Shown: piece after piece, positions 1 through 5,346 of the stretch
Layout: each line of letters opens with the position of its first letter
How positions within the stretch are numbered: the stretch's first letter is position 1
Made by a program: the position numbers and the translations under genes
The notes under the pieces: generated by a model
Seen by the model: the letters and a program-made list of their open reading frames with translations, nothing else
What the model was told of the DNA's origin: nothing
The model's database searches: none
Origin: an uncultured Clostridia bacterium
GTDB taxonomy: Bacteria; Bacillota; Clostridia; Christensenellales; Borkfalkiaceae
Length of the DNA: 7,952 nucleotides
Reading direction: 5' to 3'
Assembly: GCA_959605945.1 (NCBI GenBank)
Contig: CAUHGY010000081.1
Location: 1 to 7,952 of the forward strand

Positions 1-851
1 CCCCATCCTCTGCTGTTTCGGAAGTTTCACCAAACGAACAGCCTGTAAATCAATTAAATGAAAACAAGAGTGCTGCCGAAACAGTACCTTCTCCGGCAGC
101 TTCGGTAATGAATTCCGAAAGTGCGCAAGAAATAAATTTCAGAAATATTTTGAACGGACTTATAAAAGCTTCTTCAAGAAATAACGAACTCCGTGAGCAG
201 AAAATCAATGAAAAAACTGAAGAACAGCATGTTGAGTCATTAAATAATGATGCTCCAGAGCAGTCGGTTTTGAAATTTAACGAAACAATAACCAGCACAA
301 AATATAACGAGAGAGTCAAGCGAAATAACGGAAAAATTGACTTCGGCGACATAGTTAACATGGCAGATAAAGAAGGTTTCAGGGTAAAAATTTCTTCAAA
401 AGGAAATAAAAACTCACAGGGATCTCTTTATATTAACAAAGTGCAATTCGCATCTTCTTTAGCGATTTTTCTTATTTCCATAACCGCTTTTCTGATAATA
501 TTGCTTGCCGGAAAGAACGCGGTTCATTTTACGTGGCCGGTTGTATTGTGCGTTATATTATTGCTTGCGGCGTTTCCCGTTACAATGGGCGTAATATATT
601 TTAAAAAGCCTGACAAGACGTCCAAGCCGATCAGAACAGATTCGGTAGTTACAGCGGCTGTAATTATGATAAATTTAATAATAATTACGCTTGCCATAAA
701 CATATTTTTAAACGTTGATCTGTATAACAGTTATAACATCGTTTTAGGCATTGTTATTCCGATAGTTTTATATATCGTTGTATTCTGTTATTTTGTTGCA
801 AGATATCTTTTCGCAAAACATAGGATTTTTCAGGTTAAGCGCAAAAATTGA
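1..851 (+). CDS. Unrecognised membrane protein with polar N-terminal region, 5'-truncated by window edge
   Basis: The reading frame is open to the left edge (first full codon at 3) and ends with TGA at 849-851, so the start lies outside the window. The ATG at 108 is probably internal, since the same Ser/Asn/Glu/Pro-rich composition continues upstream of it. Numbering from that Met, residues 1-110 are polar and low-complexity with no recognisable fold. Four hydrophobic stretches follow at about 113-135, 143-165, 179-202 and 208-234, and the protein ends in a basic tail (KHRIFQVKRKN). This looks like a disordered cytoplasmic region on a four-helix membrane domain. I recognise no family or catalytic motif. 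It may begin with another domain, such as a zinc ribbon, outside the window, but that is a guess. It converges on rluB, with an IS200 element in between. No hairpin separates the stop codon from the element. Confidence 0.75.
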   Translation, partial: PSSAVSEVSPNEQPVNQLNENKSAAETVPSPAASVMNSESAQEINFRNILNGLIKASSRNNELREQKINEKTEEQHVESLNNDAPEQSVLKFNETITSTKYNERVKRNNGKIDFGDIVNMADKEGFRVKISSKGNKNSQGSLYINKVQFASSLAIFLISITAFLIILLAGKNAVHFTWPVVLCVILLLAAFPVTMGVIYFKKPDKTSKPIRTDSVVTAAVIMINLIIITLAINIFLNVDLYNSYNIVLGIVIPIVLYIVVFCYFVARYLFAKHRIFQVKRKN

Positions 852-887
852 AATTAAAATGAAATTAAAAATTATGAAAGTAAATAT

Positions 888-906
888 CCACCCGCTAAGC
901 GGGTGG
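888..906. repeat. Right-end (RE) subterminal hairpin of the IS200 element
   Basis: CCACCCGC (888-895), loop TAA, GCGGGTGG (899-906): a perfect 8-bp stem. It lies downstream of the tnpA stop codon relative to the gene's orientation, where TnpA of this family binds the right end. A second small hairpin, GGGC-ATA-GCCC, follows at 919-929. Confidence 0.75.
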
Positions 907-944
907 CTTTACATTTTCGGGCATAGCCCTAACAAAACTGGCGC

Positions 945-966
945 ACGCACAAGTGCGTCTTTTTTG
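945..966 (+). terminator. Element-borne terminator-like hairpin reading into the IS
   Basis: ACGCAC (945-950), a 2-nt AA gap, GTGCGT (953-958), then CTTTTTTT. The loop is more realistically 4 nt with a 5-bp stem. The T run follows on the plus strand, so it would stop transcription arriving from the left-hand gene before it runs antisense through tnpA. A longer imperfect stem encloses it (933-942 with 974-983, one mismatch). Strength is uncertain because the stem is short. Confidence 0.5.
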
Positions 967-968
967 TT

Positions 969-979
969 GACCTGCCAGT
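969..979. repeat. 11-bp inverted repeat bracketing tnpA (partner at 1489-1499)
   Basis: GACCTGCCAGT here is the exact reverse complement of ACTGGCAGGTC at 1489-1499 in the tnpA leader. Both copies are preceded on the plus strand by a T run and GTTG (T run-GTTG at 959-969 and 1476-1486). The GCCAGT part can also pair locally with ACTGGC at 937-942, so the pairings compete. Function is unknown. It could be a structural end element or a 5'/3' interaction in the tnpA transcript. Confidence 0.6.
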
Positions 980-989
980 CTTGCATTGT

Positions 990-1454
990 TTACTTGCCAC
1001 CCGTGAACGGGTCTCTTGGATCAAATATACTTAATTGATCACTTTGCTTGTCTTTTTCTAATTGTGTCGCTATATATTCTTTTATCGCTTTTGTATTTTT
1101 ACCTACCGTATCTACATAATATCCTTTGCACCAAAATTCGCGGTTTCGGTATGCAAATTTCATATTTCCATATTTCTGAAATATTATTAAACTGCTTTTA
1201 CCTTTCAAATACCCCATAAACCCCGAAACGCTAATTTTGGGTGGTATTGATACTAAAATATGTATATGGTCGGGGCATATCTCGCCTTCTATTACTTCTA
1301 CTCCCTTCCATTTACATAACGTTCTTAATATCTCTCGTATTTCTTTTCTCTTCTCGTCGAAAAATACTTTTCGACGATACTTTGGCGCAAATACTATATG
1401 ATACTTGCAATTCCATTTCGTATGTGCTAAACTTTCCGTGATGTTATCTTTCAT
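990..1454 (-). CDS. tnpA: IS200/IS605-family Y1 transposase TnpA
   Basis: This 154-aa single-strand DNA transposase should cut and rejoin the element ends through a 5'-phosphotyrosine link. The HUH metal-binding motif is visible as H63-I-H65 in PDHIHILVSIPP. The nucleophile is Y127 in KEYIATQ, with Q131 four residues later, the spacing known for IS608 TnpA. The C-terminus SIFDPRDPFTGG is typical of IS200-like proteins. The length is normal for the family and the frame is intact, so the enzyme looks active. I chose the ATG at 1454 because GGAGG (complement of 1464-1468) lies 9 nt upstream. The longer frame from 1517 would translate the leader stem-loop and adds residues foreign to the family. 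The leader can fold to hide this ribosome binding site (see 1464-1525). No tnpB is associated. Confidence 0.95.
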   Translation of the reverse strand: MKDNITESLAHTKWNCKYHIVFAPKYRRKVFFDEKRKEIREILRTLCKWKGVEVIEGEICPDHIHILVSIPPKISVSGFMGYLKGKSSLIIFQKYGNMKFAYRNREFWCKGYYVDTVGKNTKAIKEYIATQLEKDKQSDQLSIFDPRDPFTGGK

Positions 1455-1463
1455 TGATAATGT

Positions 1464-1525
1464 CCTCCGATTGTGTTTTTTTGTTGCAACTGGCAGGTCG
1501 CAACTTTCATTATACACAATCGGAG
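1464..1525 (-). promoter_or_regulatory. tnpA leader stem-loop sequestering the Shine-Dalgarno sequence
   Basis: CTCCGATTGTGT (1465-1476) and ACACAATCGGAG (1514-1525) form a perfect 12-bp inverted repeat. In tnpA-sense RNA the downstream arm contains GGAG of the GGAGG ribosome binding site, so the folded leader would block initiation. The 37-nt loop holds a second hairpin, GTTGC (1483-1487) with GCAAC (1500-1504). Salmonella IS200 is known to repress tnpA translation with a 5'UTR structure occluding the ribosome binding site; this is an analogous arrangement inferred from sequence alone. Confidence 0.7.
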
Positions 1526-1537
1526 CCCATTTGTCTC
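1509..1537 (-). promoter_or_regulatory. Candidate internal promoter of tnpA
   Basis: On the minus strand a perfect TATAAT (complement of 1509-1514) is preceded, after 17 nt, by GAGACA (complement of 1532-1537), which matches TTGACA at 4 of 6 positions. The predicted start is near 1502-1505, inside the loop of the leader structure and about 50 nt before the ATG. It is only a pattern match, but the -10 box is consensus. Confidence 0.5.
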
Positions 1538-1559
1538 ATCGGCAATAGCCTCTTTCCAA

Positions 1560-1578
1560 CCCCGCGACTATCGCGGGG
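1560..1578. repeat. Left-end (LE) subterminal hairpin of the IS200 element
   Basis: CCCCGCGA (1560-1567), loop CTA, TCGCGGGG (1571-1578): a perfect 8-bp stem with a 3-nt loop, the same geometry as the hairpin at 888-906. It lies upstream of tnpA, as expected for the left end of an IS200 element. Confidence 0.75.
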
Positions 1579-1596
1579 ATTTCTATACCATATAAT

Positions 1597-1622
1597 AATG
1601 CGTACCGATTTCGGTACGCATT
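1597..1622 (-). terminator. Strong hairpin downstream of rluB, probably bidirectional terminator
   Basis: AATGCGTACCGA (1597-1608), TT, TCGGTACGCATT (1611-1622): a perfect 12-bp stem 30 nt after the rluB stop codon. The bases that follow are T-rich but interrupted in both directions, so it may end rluB transcription. Before the IS arrived it may also have served the convergent left-hand gene. It is unusually long and perfect, and it lies outside the IS end hairpin. Confidence 0.6.
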
Positions 1623-1651
1623 TATAATCATTTATAATTATGCTGTTTTTT

Positions 1652-2353
1652 CTATAAATTCAAAAGATAGTCTACTTCAGAGAAAGATAATTGTCTGACT
1701 TCTCCTCGGTTAAGGCCTCGAAGAGTAAGCTCTCCGATTTTTATGCGTTTAAGAAAATCAACATTATTATTGACTGCCTCTAACATTTTACGGATTTGTC
1801 TGTTACGTCCCTCCGTTATCGTTATATGCAATTTCGAACCGGTTTTACCGTTTTCTATAAGCCTGACATTACACTTTTTTGTTTTTACGCCATCGATAAC
1901 GACTCCTGAACGAAGTTTTGCAAGCTCTTCATCGCCAATCGGTTTTTCAGTTTTAACGAGATACGTTTTCGGTACCTCGTTTTTAGGGTGTGTAAGCCGA
2001 TAAGTCAAATCGCCGTCGTTAGTTAATATCAGCAGACCTTCGGTGTCATAATCAAGTCTGCCGACGGGAAAAAGTCTTTTTATATTTGGCGGCAGCAAAT
2101 CCATTACCGTTTTACGACCTTTGTCGTCTTTTACCGTGCAAACGTAGCCTTTGGGTTTATTCATTATATAATAATCGTATTTTTTAACCTTACTGACGGT
2201 TCTTCCGTTTACGGTAACATTGTCGTCAATGCTTACCTCGTTGCCGAGTTCGGCAATTTTTCCGTTTATTCTGACCGCTCCTTCCGATATAAGCTTATCT
2301 GCAGCTCTGCGGGAACAAACACCGCTTTCAGCGAGATACTTATTGATTCTCAT
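1652..2353 (-). CDS. rluB: RluB-type 23S rRNA pseudouridine synthase
   Basis: This 233-aa enzyme of the RsuA/RluB/RluE/RluF family isomerises a uridine in rRNA; RluB homologues act on 23S U2605 (E. coli numbering). An S4 RNA-binding domain occupies residues 1-50 (MRINKYLAESGVCSRRAADK). The catalytic domain carries NKPKG (65-69), the signature GRLDYDTEGLLILTNDG with catalytic D101, and EGRNRQIRKM (181-190). The length is typical and the frame intact. The ATG at 2353 has AAGGT about 8 nt upstream. It is the last gene of the minus-strand run, 94 nt after the carboxypeptidase stop codon; I see no convincing promoter in that gap, so read-through is likely. In Bacillus, rluB (ypuL) also follows the scpAB-dacB region. 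RsuA (16S) specificity is less likely but cannot be excluded from motifs alone. Confidence 0.93.
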   Translation of the reverse strand: MRINKYLAESGVCSRRAADKLISEGAVRINGKIAELGNEVSIDDNVTVNGRTVSKVKKYDYYIMNKPKGYVCTVKDDKGRKTVMDLLPPNIKRLFPVGRLDYDTEGLLILTNDGDLTYRLTHPKNEVPKTYLVKTEKPIGDEELAKLRSGVVIDGVKTKKCNVRLIENGKTGSKLHITITEGRNRQIRKMLEAVNNNVDFLKRIKIGELTLRGLNRGEVRQLSFSEVDYLLNL

Positions 2354-2447
2354 ATTATTTTACCTTTTCTTCAAGTATTATCAATATTAATATTCGCTAA
2401 AAGACTTACTGATTTGCTATAGAACAAACGTATAAGCAACGAATTAT

Positions 2448-3527
2448 TTAATTATCGATACTATTTATAGTATATACTTTTTCCTGAAAAAGCAAGTTAT
2501 TTTGATGATAAATTTTAATACTTCCTATTTCGGAATCTTTTTTTATCGGAAGTTCGAGATTTTTAGGATAGTCGTAAACAATTTTCAGATTATCTCGCTC
2601 ACTTTCAGTCAGCGGTAATACAATATCGTTTTTTATATGAACTCCGCATGTTTTATCCGTACCGTTGACTTTAACAAAATCTAAAATATTGTCGCTTTCA
2701 AAAAGTTTATAATTTTTATATTCGCCGAACTTATTATTAAGAAGTTCCTTTGACCGTTCAAACATTGGCGGGCAATTCAACAACACGCATACCAGCTCCA
2801 TACCGTCACGTTCGCAACTTGCAACAAAGCATCTGCCTGCCTTTTTTGTATACCCTGTTTTGATTCCGGTTGCTCCGTCCAATTCGCTTAATATTTTATT
2901 TTTATTGATAAGCAACCTGTCGTAATCGTGCGTAGTAAACGGAATTTTTATTTTCTTTGTAGACACTATTTCTTTAAATATCGGATTTTTAATAGCGTAA
3001 GCAGATATCAACGCAAGATCATACGCTGTAGTGTAATGATTATCGTCAGGTAATCCGTGCGGATTCACAAAATTGCTGTTTTCCGCGCCCAACTCCTCGG
3101 CCGTTCGGTTCATCAATTCGGTAAATTGTTTTATGCTGCCTGAACAATATACTGCCAAAGTTTCGGCACAGTCGTTTCCCGAACGAAGCATAAGCCCGTA
3201 AAGAAGATCTTTAACCGATAATTTTTCGCCTTCTTCAAGATATATGCTCGAACCTTCCACTCCGACAGTCTGTTTTGTAACAGTTACCACATCGCTTAAA
3301 TTGCAGTTTTCTATGATACATATGGCGGTGAGTATTTTCGTCGTACTTGCCATATATTTTTTAGAATAAGCGTTGCTTTGATGCAGAATTCTGCCGGTGG
3401 AAACTTCCATAACTATTTCCGCCGATGTATTATCCGCCGAAACCGGACGCGGTGTCAGATTTACATTGACCAAAGAAGAAAATAGAATCAACAAAAATGT
3501 GATCGCCATCAAAAGATATTTTTTCAT
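2448..3527 (-). CDS. D-alanyl-D-alanine carboxypeptidase (peptidase S11, DacF/DacB-like)
   Basis: This 359-aa low-molecular-weight penicillin-binding protein should trim the terminal D-Ala from peptidoglycan stem peptides outside the membrane. Residues 1-31 form a signal peptide, with a likely cut after VSA. All three active-site motifs are present: S61-T-T-K64 (nucleophile S61), S116-G-N118 and K223-T-G225. HGLPDDNHYTTAYDLA is a typical S11 stretch. Residues after about 265 form the PBP5-type C-terminal domain. No obvious amphipathic membrane anchor is visible at the C-terminus, so its attachment is unclear. The start ATG overlaps the gerW stop codon by one base (TGATG), with GAGGA 12 nt upstream, which suggests translational coupling. 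Its position next to gerW suggests a role in spore cortex or sporulation septum remodelling, as for DacF/DacB, but a vegetative role is possible. Confidence 0.93.
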   Translation of the reverse strand: MKKYLLMAITFLLILFSSLVNVNLTPRPVSADNTSAEIVMEVSTGRILHQSNAYSKKYMASTTKILTAICIIENCNLSDVVTVTKQTVGVEGSSIYLEEGEKLSVKDLLYGLMLRSGNDCAETLAVYCSGSIKQFTELMNRTAEELGAENSNFVNPHGLPDDNHYTTAYDLALISAYAIKNPIFKEIVSTKKIKIPFTTHDYDRLLINKNKILSELDGATGIKTGYTKKAGRCFVASCERDGMELVCVLLNCPPMFERSKELLNNKFGEYKNYKLFESDNILDFVKVNGTDKTCGVHIKNDIVLPLTESERDNLKIVYDYPKNLELPIKKDSEIGSIKIYHQNNLLFQEKVYTINSIDN

Positions 3528-3919
3528 CAGTTTTTAAATTCCTCGTTATTTTTTTCATTTAATCCTGCAAGATAATCGGCTGCTTTATCTATAAGTTTTT
3601 CATATGGTTCGCCGATGTTCAATATTTTATATCCGTGATCTTCGGTTTTTATCAGAAATCCGCAAGGTTTAAGAGATATAATTGCTCCGTTACCGGCAGA
3701 GAACGGCAGATCGGAACCTTTATTAAAAACAGTTGTTTTGCCGTATTCGCCGCCTCCGGAAAGAATGCCCAAAGTTACTTTGCTTACGGGAAAAATATAA
3801 TCGCCCGAGTCTGTCTTTATAGGTTTGCCGATGACGGTATTTACGTCTGCAAGATTATTTATGTTTTTTAAAGCTGTTTCCACAACAGTGTTAATTCTGT
3901 TTTGATTTTCCGAATGCAT
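3527..3919 (-). CDS. gerW: GerW/YtfJ-family sporulation protein
   Basis: This 130-aa protein matches the Spore_YtfJ family. The signature runs from the N-terminal helix (VVETALKNINNLADVNTVIGKPI) through FPVSKVTLGILSGGGEYG with its Gly-rich turn, followed by a C-terminal helix. The length is normal. In Bacillus subtilis GerW (YtfJ) is a forespore protein needed for normal germination in some media; its biochemical role is unclear. The ATG at 3919 has GGAG 10 nt upstream and lies inside the 3' end of the DUF2953 gene (29-nt overlap). The stop codon overlaps the next ATG by one base. This compact arrangement implies one transcript for DUF2953, gerW and the carboxypeptidase. It is the clearest sign that the host forms spores. 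Confidence 0.9.
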   Translation of the reverse strand: MHSENQNRINTVVETALKNINNLADVNTVIGKPIKTDSGDYIFPVSKVTLGILSGGGEYGKTTVFNKGSDLPFSAGNGAIISLKPCGFLIKTEDHGYKILNIGEPYEKLIDKAADYLAGLNEKNNEEFKN

Positions 3920-4439
3920 ATATGATTTTCTCCGCTACAATTTTTATGATACTTATTATGATCATTAACAGATTAAAAACGATAACTGAATGTACATAGA
4001 CATTGAATTTTTCTTCGCCGCTATAAATATCGAGATCGTTTTTGATTTTCAGATACGGTTTTCCGCTTCTAAAAAACCAATCTGTAAATGCATTTAAATA
4101 GCTGAATATAAATCCTGCAAAAAGCGGCGCCGTTAAATCGCCGGATGAACCGATTTCCGTCAGAGTATAGAATCTTATGATGTGATAATCTTTAAGCGGT
4201 TTAAACGATTTTTGCAGGCCGATCGTTTTCTTAAAGGGTATAAAAATCGCTTTATTATCTGTCAGGTGAATAACAAATCCGTCTTTCAACACCTGAGCAT
4301 ATCCGCCGAATAACCTGATAAACCCAAATGCATAAATCCCGAAATAAGCTTTTTTATCCGTTTTGGATAAATAAATTTCCATACTGATAAAAATAGGAAA
4401 TATCAGAATTATATAAATCGCTATAAATGCTGTTAACAC
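3891..4439 (-). CDS. DUF2953-family membrane protein
   Basis: This 182-aa protein resembles DUF2953, a family of unknown function often found beside ytfJ in Clostridia. A membrane helix at residues 1-20 is followed by a soluble middle part. Near the C-terminus, after FNVYVHSVIVF, there is another hydrophobic segment (about 150-170) of the kind seen in this family. The assignment rests on size, topology and position more than on diagnostic residues. The start is GTG at 4439. No Shine-Dalgarno sequence is visible, and the only other in-frame Met near the start (residue 20) would remove the first helix and also lacks one. The 3' end overlaps gerW by 29 nt. A forespore-type promoter match lies only a few bases before the GTG (4445-4473). 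Confidence 0.65.
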   Translation of the reverse strand: MLTAFIAIYIILIFPIFISMEIYLSKTDKKAYFGIYAFGFIRLFGGYAQVLKDGFVIHLTDNKAIFIPFKKTIGLQKSFKPLKDYHIIRFYTLTEIGSSGDLTAPLFAGFIFSYLNAFTDWFFRSGKPYLKIKNDLDIYSGEEKFNVYVHSVIVFNLLMIIISIIKIVAEKIIYAFGKSKQN

Positions 4440-4444
4440 TATTT

Positions 4445-4473
4445 TAATATCTGCATTTTCTGAATTTATATGC
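4445..4473 (-). promoter_or_regulatory. Candidate sigma-G/sigma-F type promoter of the DUF2953-gerW-dac operon
   Basis: On the minus strand GCATA (4473-4469) is followed after 17 nt by GATATTA (4451-4445). This matches the Bacillus sigma-G pattern gHATR-N17/18-CATWHTA at all -35 positions and 6 of 7 at -10. The overlapping GCAGATATTA also fits the sigma-F -10 pattern GGNNANAHTR except at its second base. The predicted start falls at or next to the GTG codon. The region is AT-rich, so chance similarity is possible. A weaker sigma-A-like TATAAA overlaps it at 4472-4467. Confidence 0.3.
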
Positions 4474-4491
4474 AGGTAAGTTTATTGCATA

Positions 4492-4532
4492 AAAACACAT
4501 AAAAATAAACTCGGCTTAACAGTGCCGAGTTT
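4492..4532 (-). terminator. Rho-independent terminator downstream of scpB
   Basis: AAACTCGGC (4507-4515) pairs with GCCGAGTTT (4524-4532), a 9-bp stem with an 8-nt loop. On the minus strand the stem runs into a T-rich tract (TTTATTTTTATG). It ends the site-2 protease-scpA-scpB transcript 77 nt after the scpB stop codon and separates it from the DUF2953-gerW operon. The AT-rich stretch 4533-4608 holds nothing else I can support. Confidence 0.7.
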
Positions 4533-4608
4533 TAATGAAATTTCCGTCATAAATAAATTATAAAAACCGTTGTATATAATGTCAATTTAATTATATTTAT
4601 AAAACTGA

Positions 4609-5346
4609 TTATATTTTTTCAATGTCTTCGCCGTCCAGAAAGTCAGGAATTTCTTCATCGTTTATGTCCGGCAGTTCAAAATCGCTGTCATCTGATTTGT
4701 TATCTGATTTGTTATCGGAATGTGTTGAATTTTGTTCGTTTTCGCCGTCAGTTGCGGCAGTTTCCTCAACATATACGTCTTTTTTGTATAAATAATCATC
4801 TTGGTCGGCAGGCCCGTGCAGAAGGTTGATTTTATTTATCAGTTCGTCATAATCGGGAAGCTCGTCAAGTGATGAAATTTGAAAACGGCGTAAAAATTCG
4901 TCTGTAGTTCCGAATAGAACCGGCTTTCCGACCGCGTCTTTTCGCCCGACCGGTTCTATAACGCCTAATTCCAGAAGTTTTTGAACGGCATATTCGCTGT
5001 TGCCGCGTATTTCTTCCAGATCAATTCTCGTTACAGGTTGTTTATACGCAATTATGGCAGCAACCTCAAGCATACTTTTTGAAAGTTCGCGTTCTTTTAT
5101 AGGATTAAGCACGGCGGAAACCTGTTCTGCATAATCAGAATTGGAACAAAATTGCAGTTTTTTATTAAACATAAGAAGTTGAATTCCGCTTTTTCCCGAA
5201 TATTTTTGCTGTAAAGGTTTAACAGCTTCGAGAACGTCTTTTTCGGTTACTTCAAGTTTTTCTGCTATGTCGGATATCGCTACTTTGGTTCCCGAAACAA
5301 ATACCACAGATTCAATTATATTCGTCAATTTCTCCGAGTTCTTCAT
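4609..5346 (-). CDS. scpB: Segregation and condensation protein ScpB
   Basis: ScpB is the kite subunit that, with ScpA, completes the SMC condensin complex on the chromosome. This copy has 245 aa and two winged-helix domains. The conserved second one is seen as AYKQPVTR (100-107), EEIRG (111-115) and GRKDAVGKPVLFGTTDEFL (134-152), followed by LDELP. The family core ends near residue 180. The remaining 65 residues form an acidic low-complexity tail with DNKSDNKSDD. I chose the ATG at 5346 because GAGGG lies 9 nt upstream; the in-frame ATG at 5355 abuts that GAGGG with no spacer. The gene overlaps the end of scpA by 35 nt, which supports coupled translation and fixed stoichiometry. A terminator follows. 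Confidence 0.94.
   Translation of the reverse strand: MKNSEKLTNIIESVVFVSGTKVAISDIAEKLEVTEKDVLEAVKPLQQKYSGKSGIQLLMFNKKLQFCSNSDYAEQVSAVLNPIKERELSKSMLEVAAIIAYKQPVTRIDLEEIRGNSEYAVQKLLELGVIEPVGRKDAVGKPVLFGTTDEFLRRFQISSLDELPDYDELINKINLLHGPADQDDYLYKKDVYVEETAATDGENEQNSTHSDNKSDNKSDDSDFELPDINDEEIPDFLDGEDIEKI
4691..4714. repeat. Two perfect 12-bp tandem copies inside the scpB tail
   Basis: TCTGATTTGTTA occurs twice in a row (4691-4702 and 4703-4714). In scpB this encodes a duplicated four-residue unit, DNKS-DNKS. It keeps the frame and lies in the disordered acidic tail, so slippage here should be tolerated. Confidence 0.8.

Larger units (their letters stand above)
888..1578 (-). mobile_element. IS200-type insertion sequence (IS200/IS605 family, tnpA only)
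   Basis: One Y1 transposase gene on the minus strand is enclosed by two strong terminal hairpins of the same design, each an 8-bp perfect stem with a 3-nt loop (888-906 and 1560-1578). The size of about 0.7 kb, the lack of classical terminal inverted repeats, and the subterminal hairpins fit the IS200 group, which moves as single-stranded DNA. No tnpB accessory gene is present. Coordinates given are the outer hairpin limits. The true cleavage points should lie a few to about 20 nt further out, and I could not assign them. Weak 3-4 bp mini-hairpins lie just inside each main hairpin (919-929 GGGC-ATA-GCCC; 1541-1550 GGC-AATA-GCC), giving the two ends a mirrored layout. Confidence 0.85.

Noticed and set aside
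850..870. Tandem GAAATTAAAA copies (850-859 and 861-870) just after the first gene, considered as a target-site duplication
   Set aside because: IS200 elements make no target duplications and the copies lie on the same side of the element; it is low-complexity A/T sequence.
778..1441. Plus-strand open frames across the end of the first gene and antisense to tnpA
   Set aside because: They overlap clear genes, cross the IS hairpins, lack ribosome binding sites and show no protein-like pattern; they are shadows.
1300..1470. A plus-strand antisense RNA to tnpA like the Salmonella art200 RNA
   Set aside because: I could not find a plus-strand promoter with properly spaced boxes across the tnpA start region; transcript data would be needed.
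1455..1517. Longer transposase reading frame starting at 1517
   Set aside because: The extra 21 codons run through the leader stem-loop and do not look like family sequence; the ATG at 1454 has a well-spaced GGAGG.
888..1578. Omega/reRNA-type guide RNA as in TnpB-carrying IS605 elements
   Set aside because: No tnpB or IscB gene is present, and the right-end structure is fully explained by the transposase recognition hairpin.
2383..2394. Perfect 12-bp palindrome AATATTAATATT between the carboxypeptidase gene and rluB, considered as an operator or promoter element
   Set aside because: It is pure A/T in AT-rich sequence, and I found no paired -35 and -10 boxes around it; chance is a sufficient explanation.
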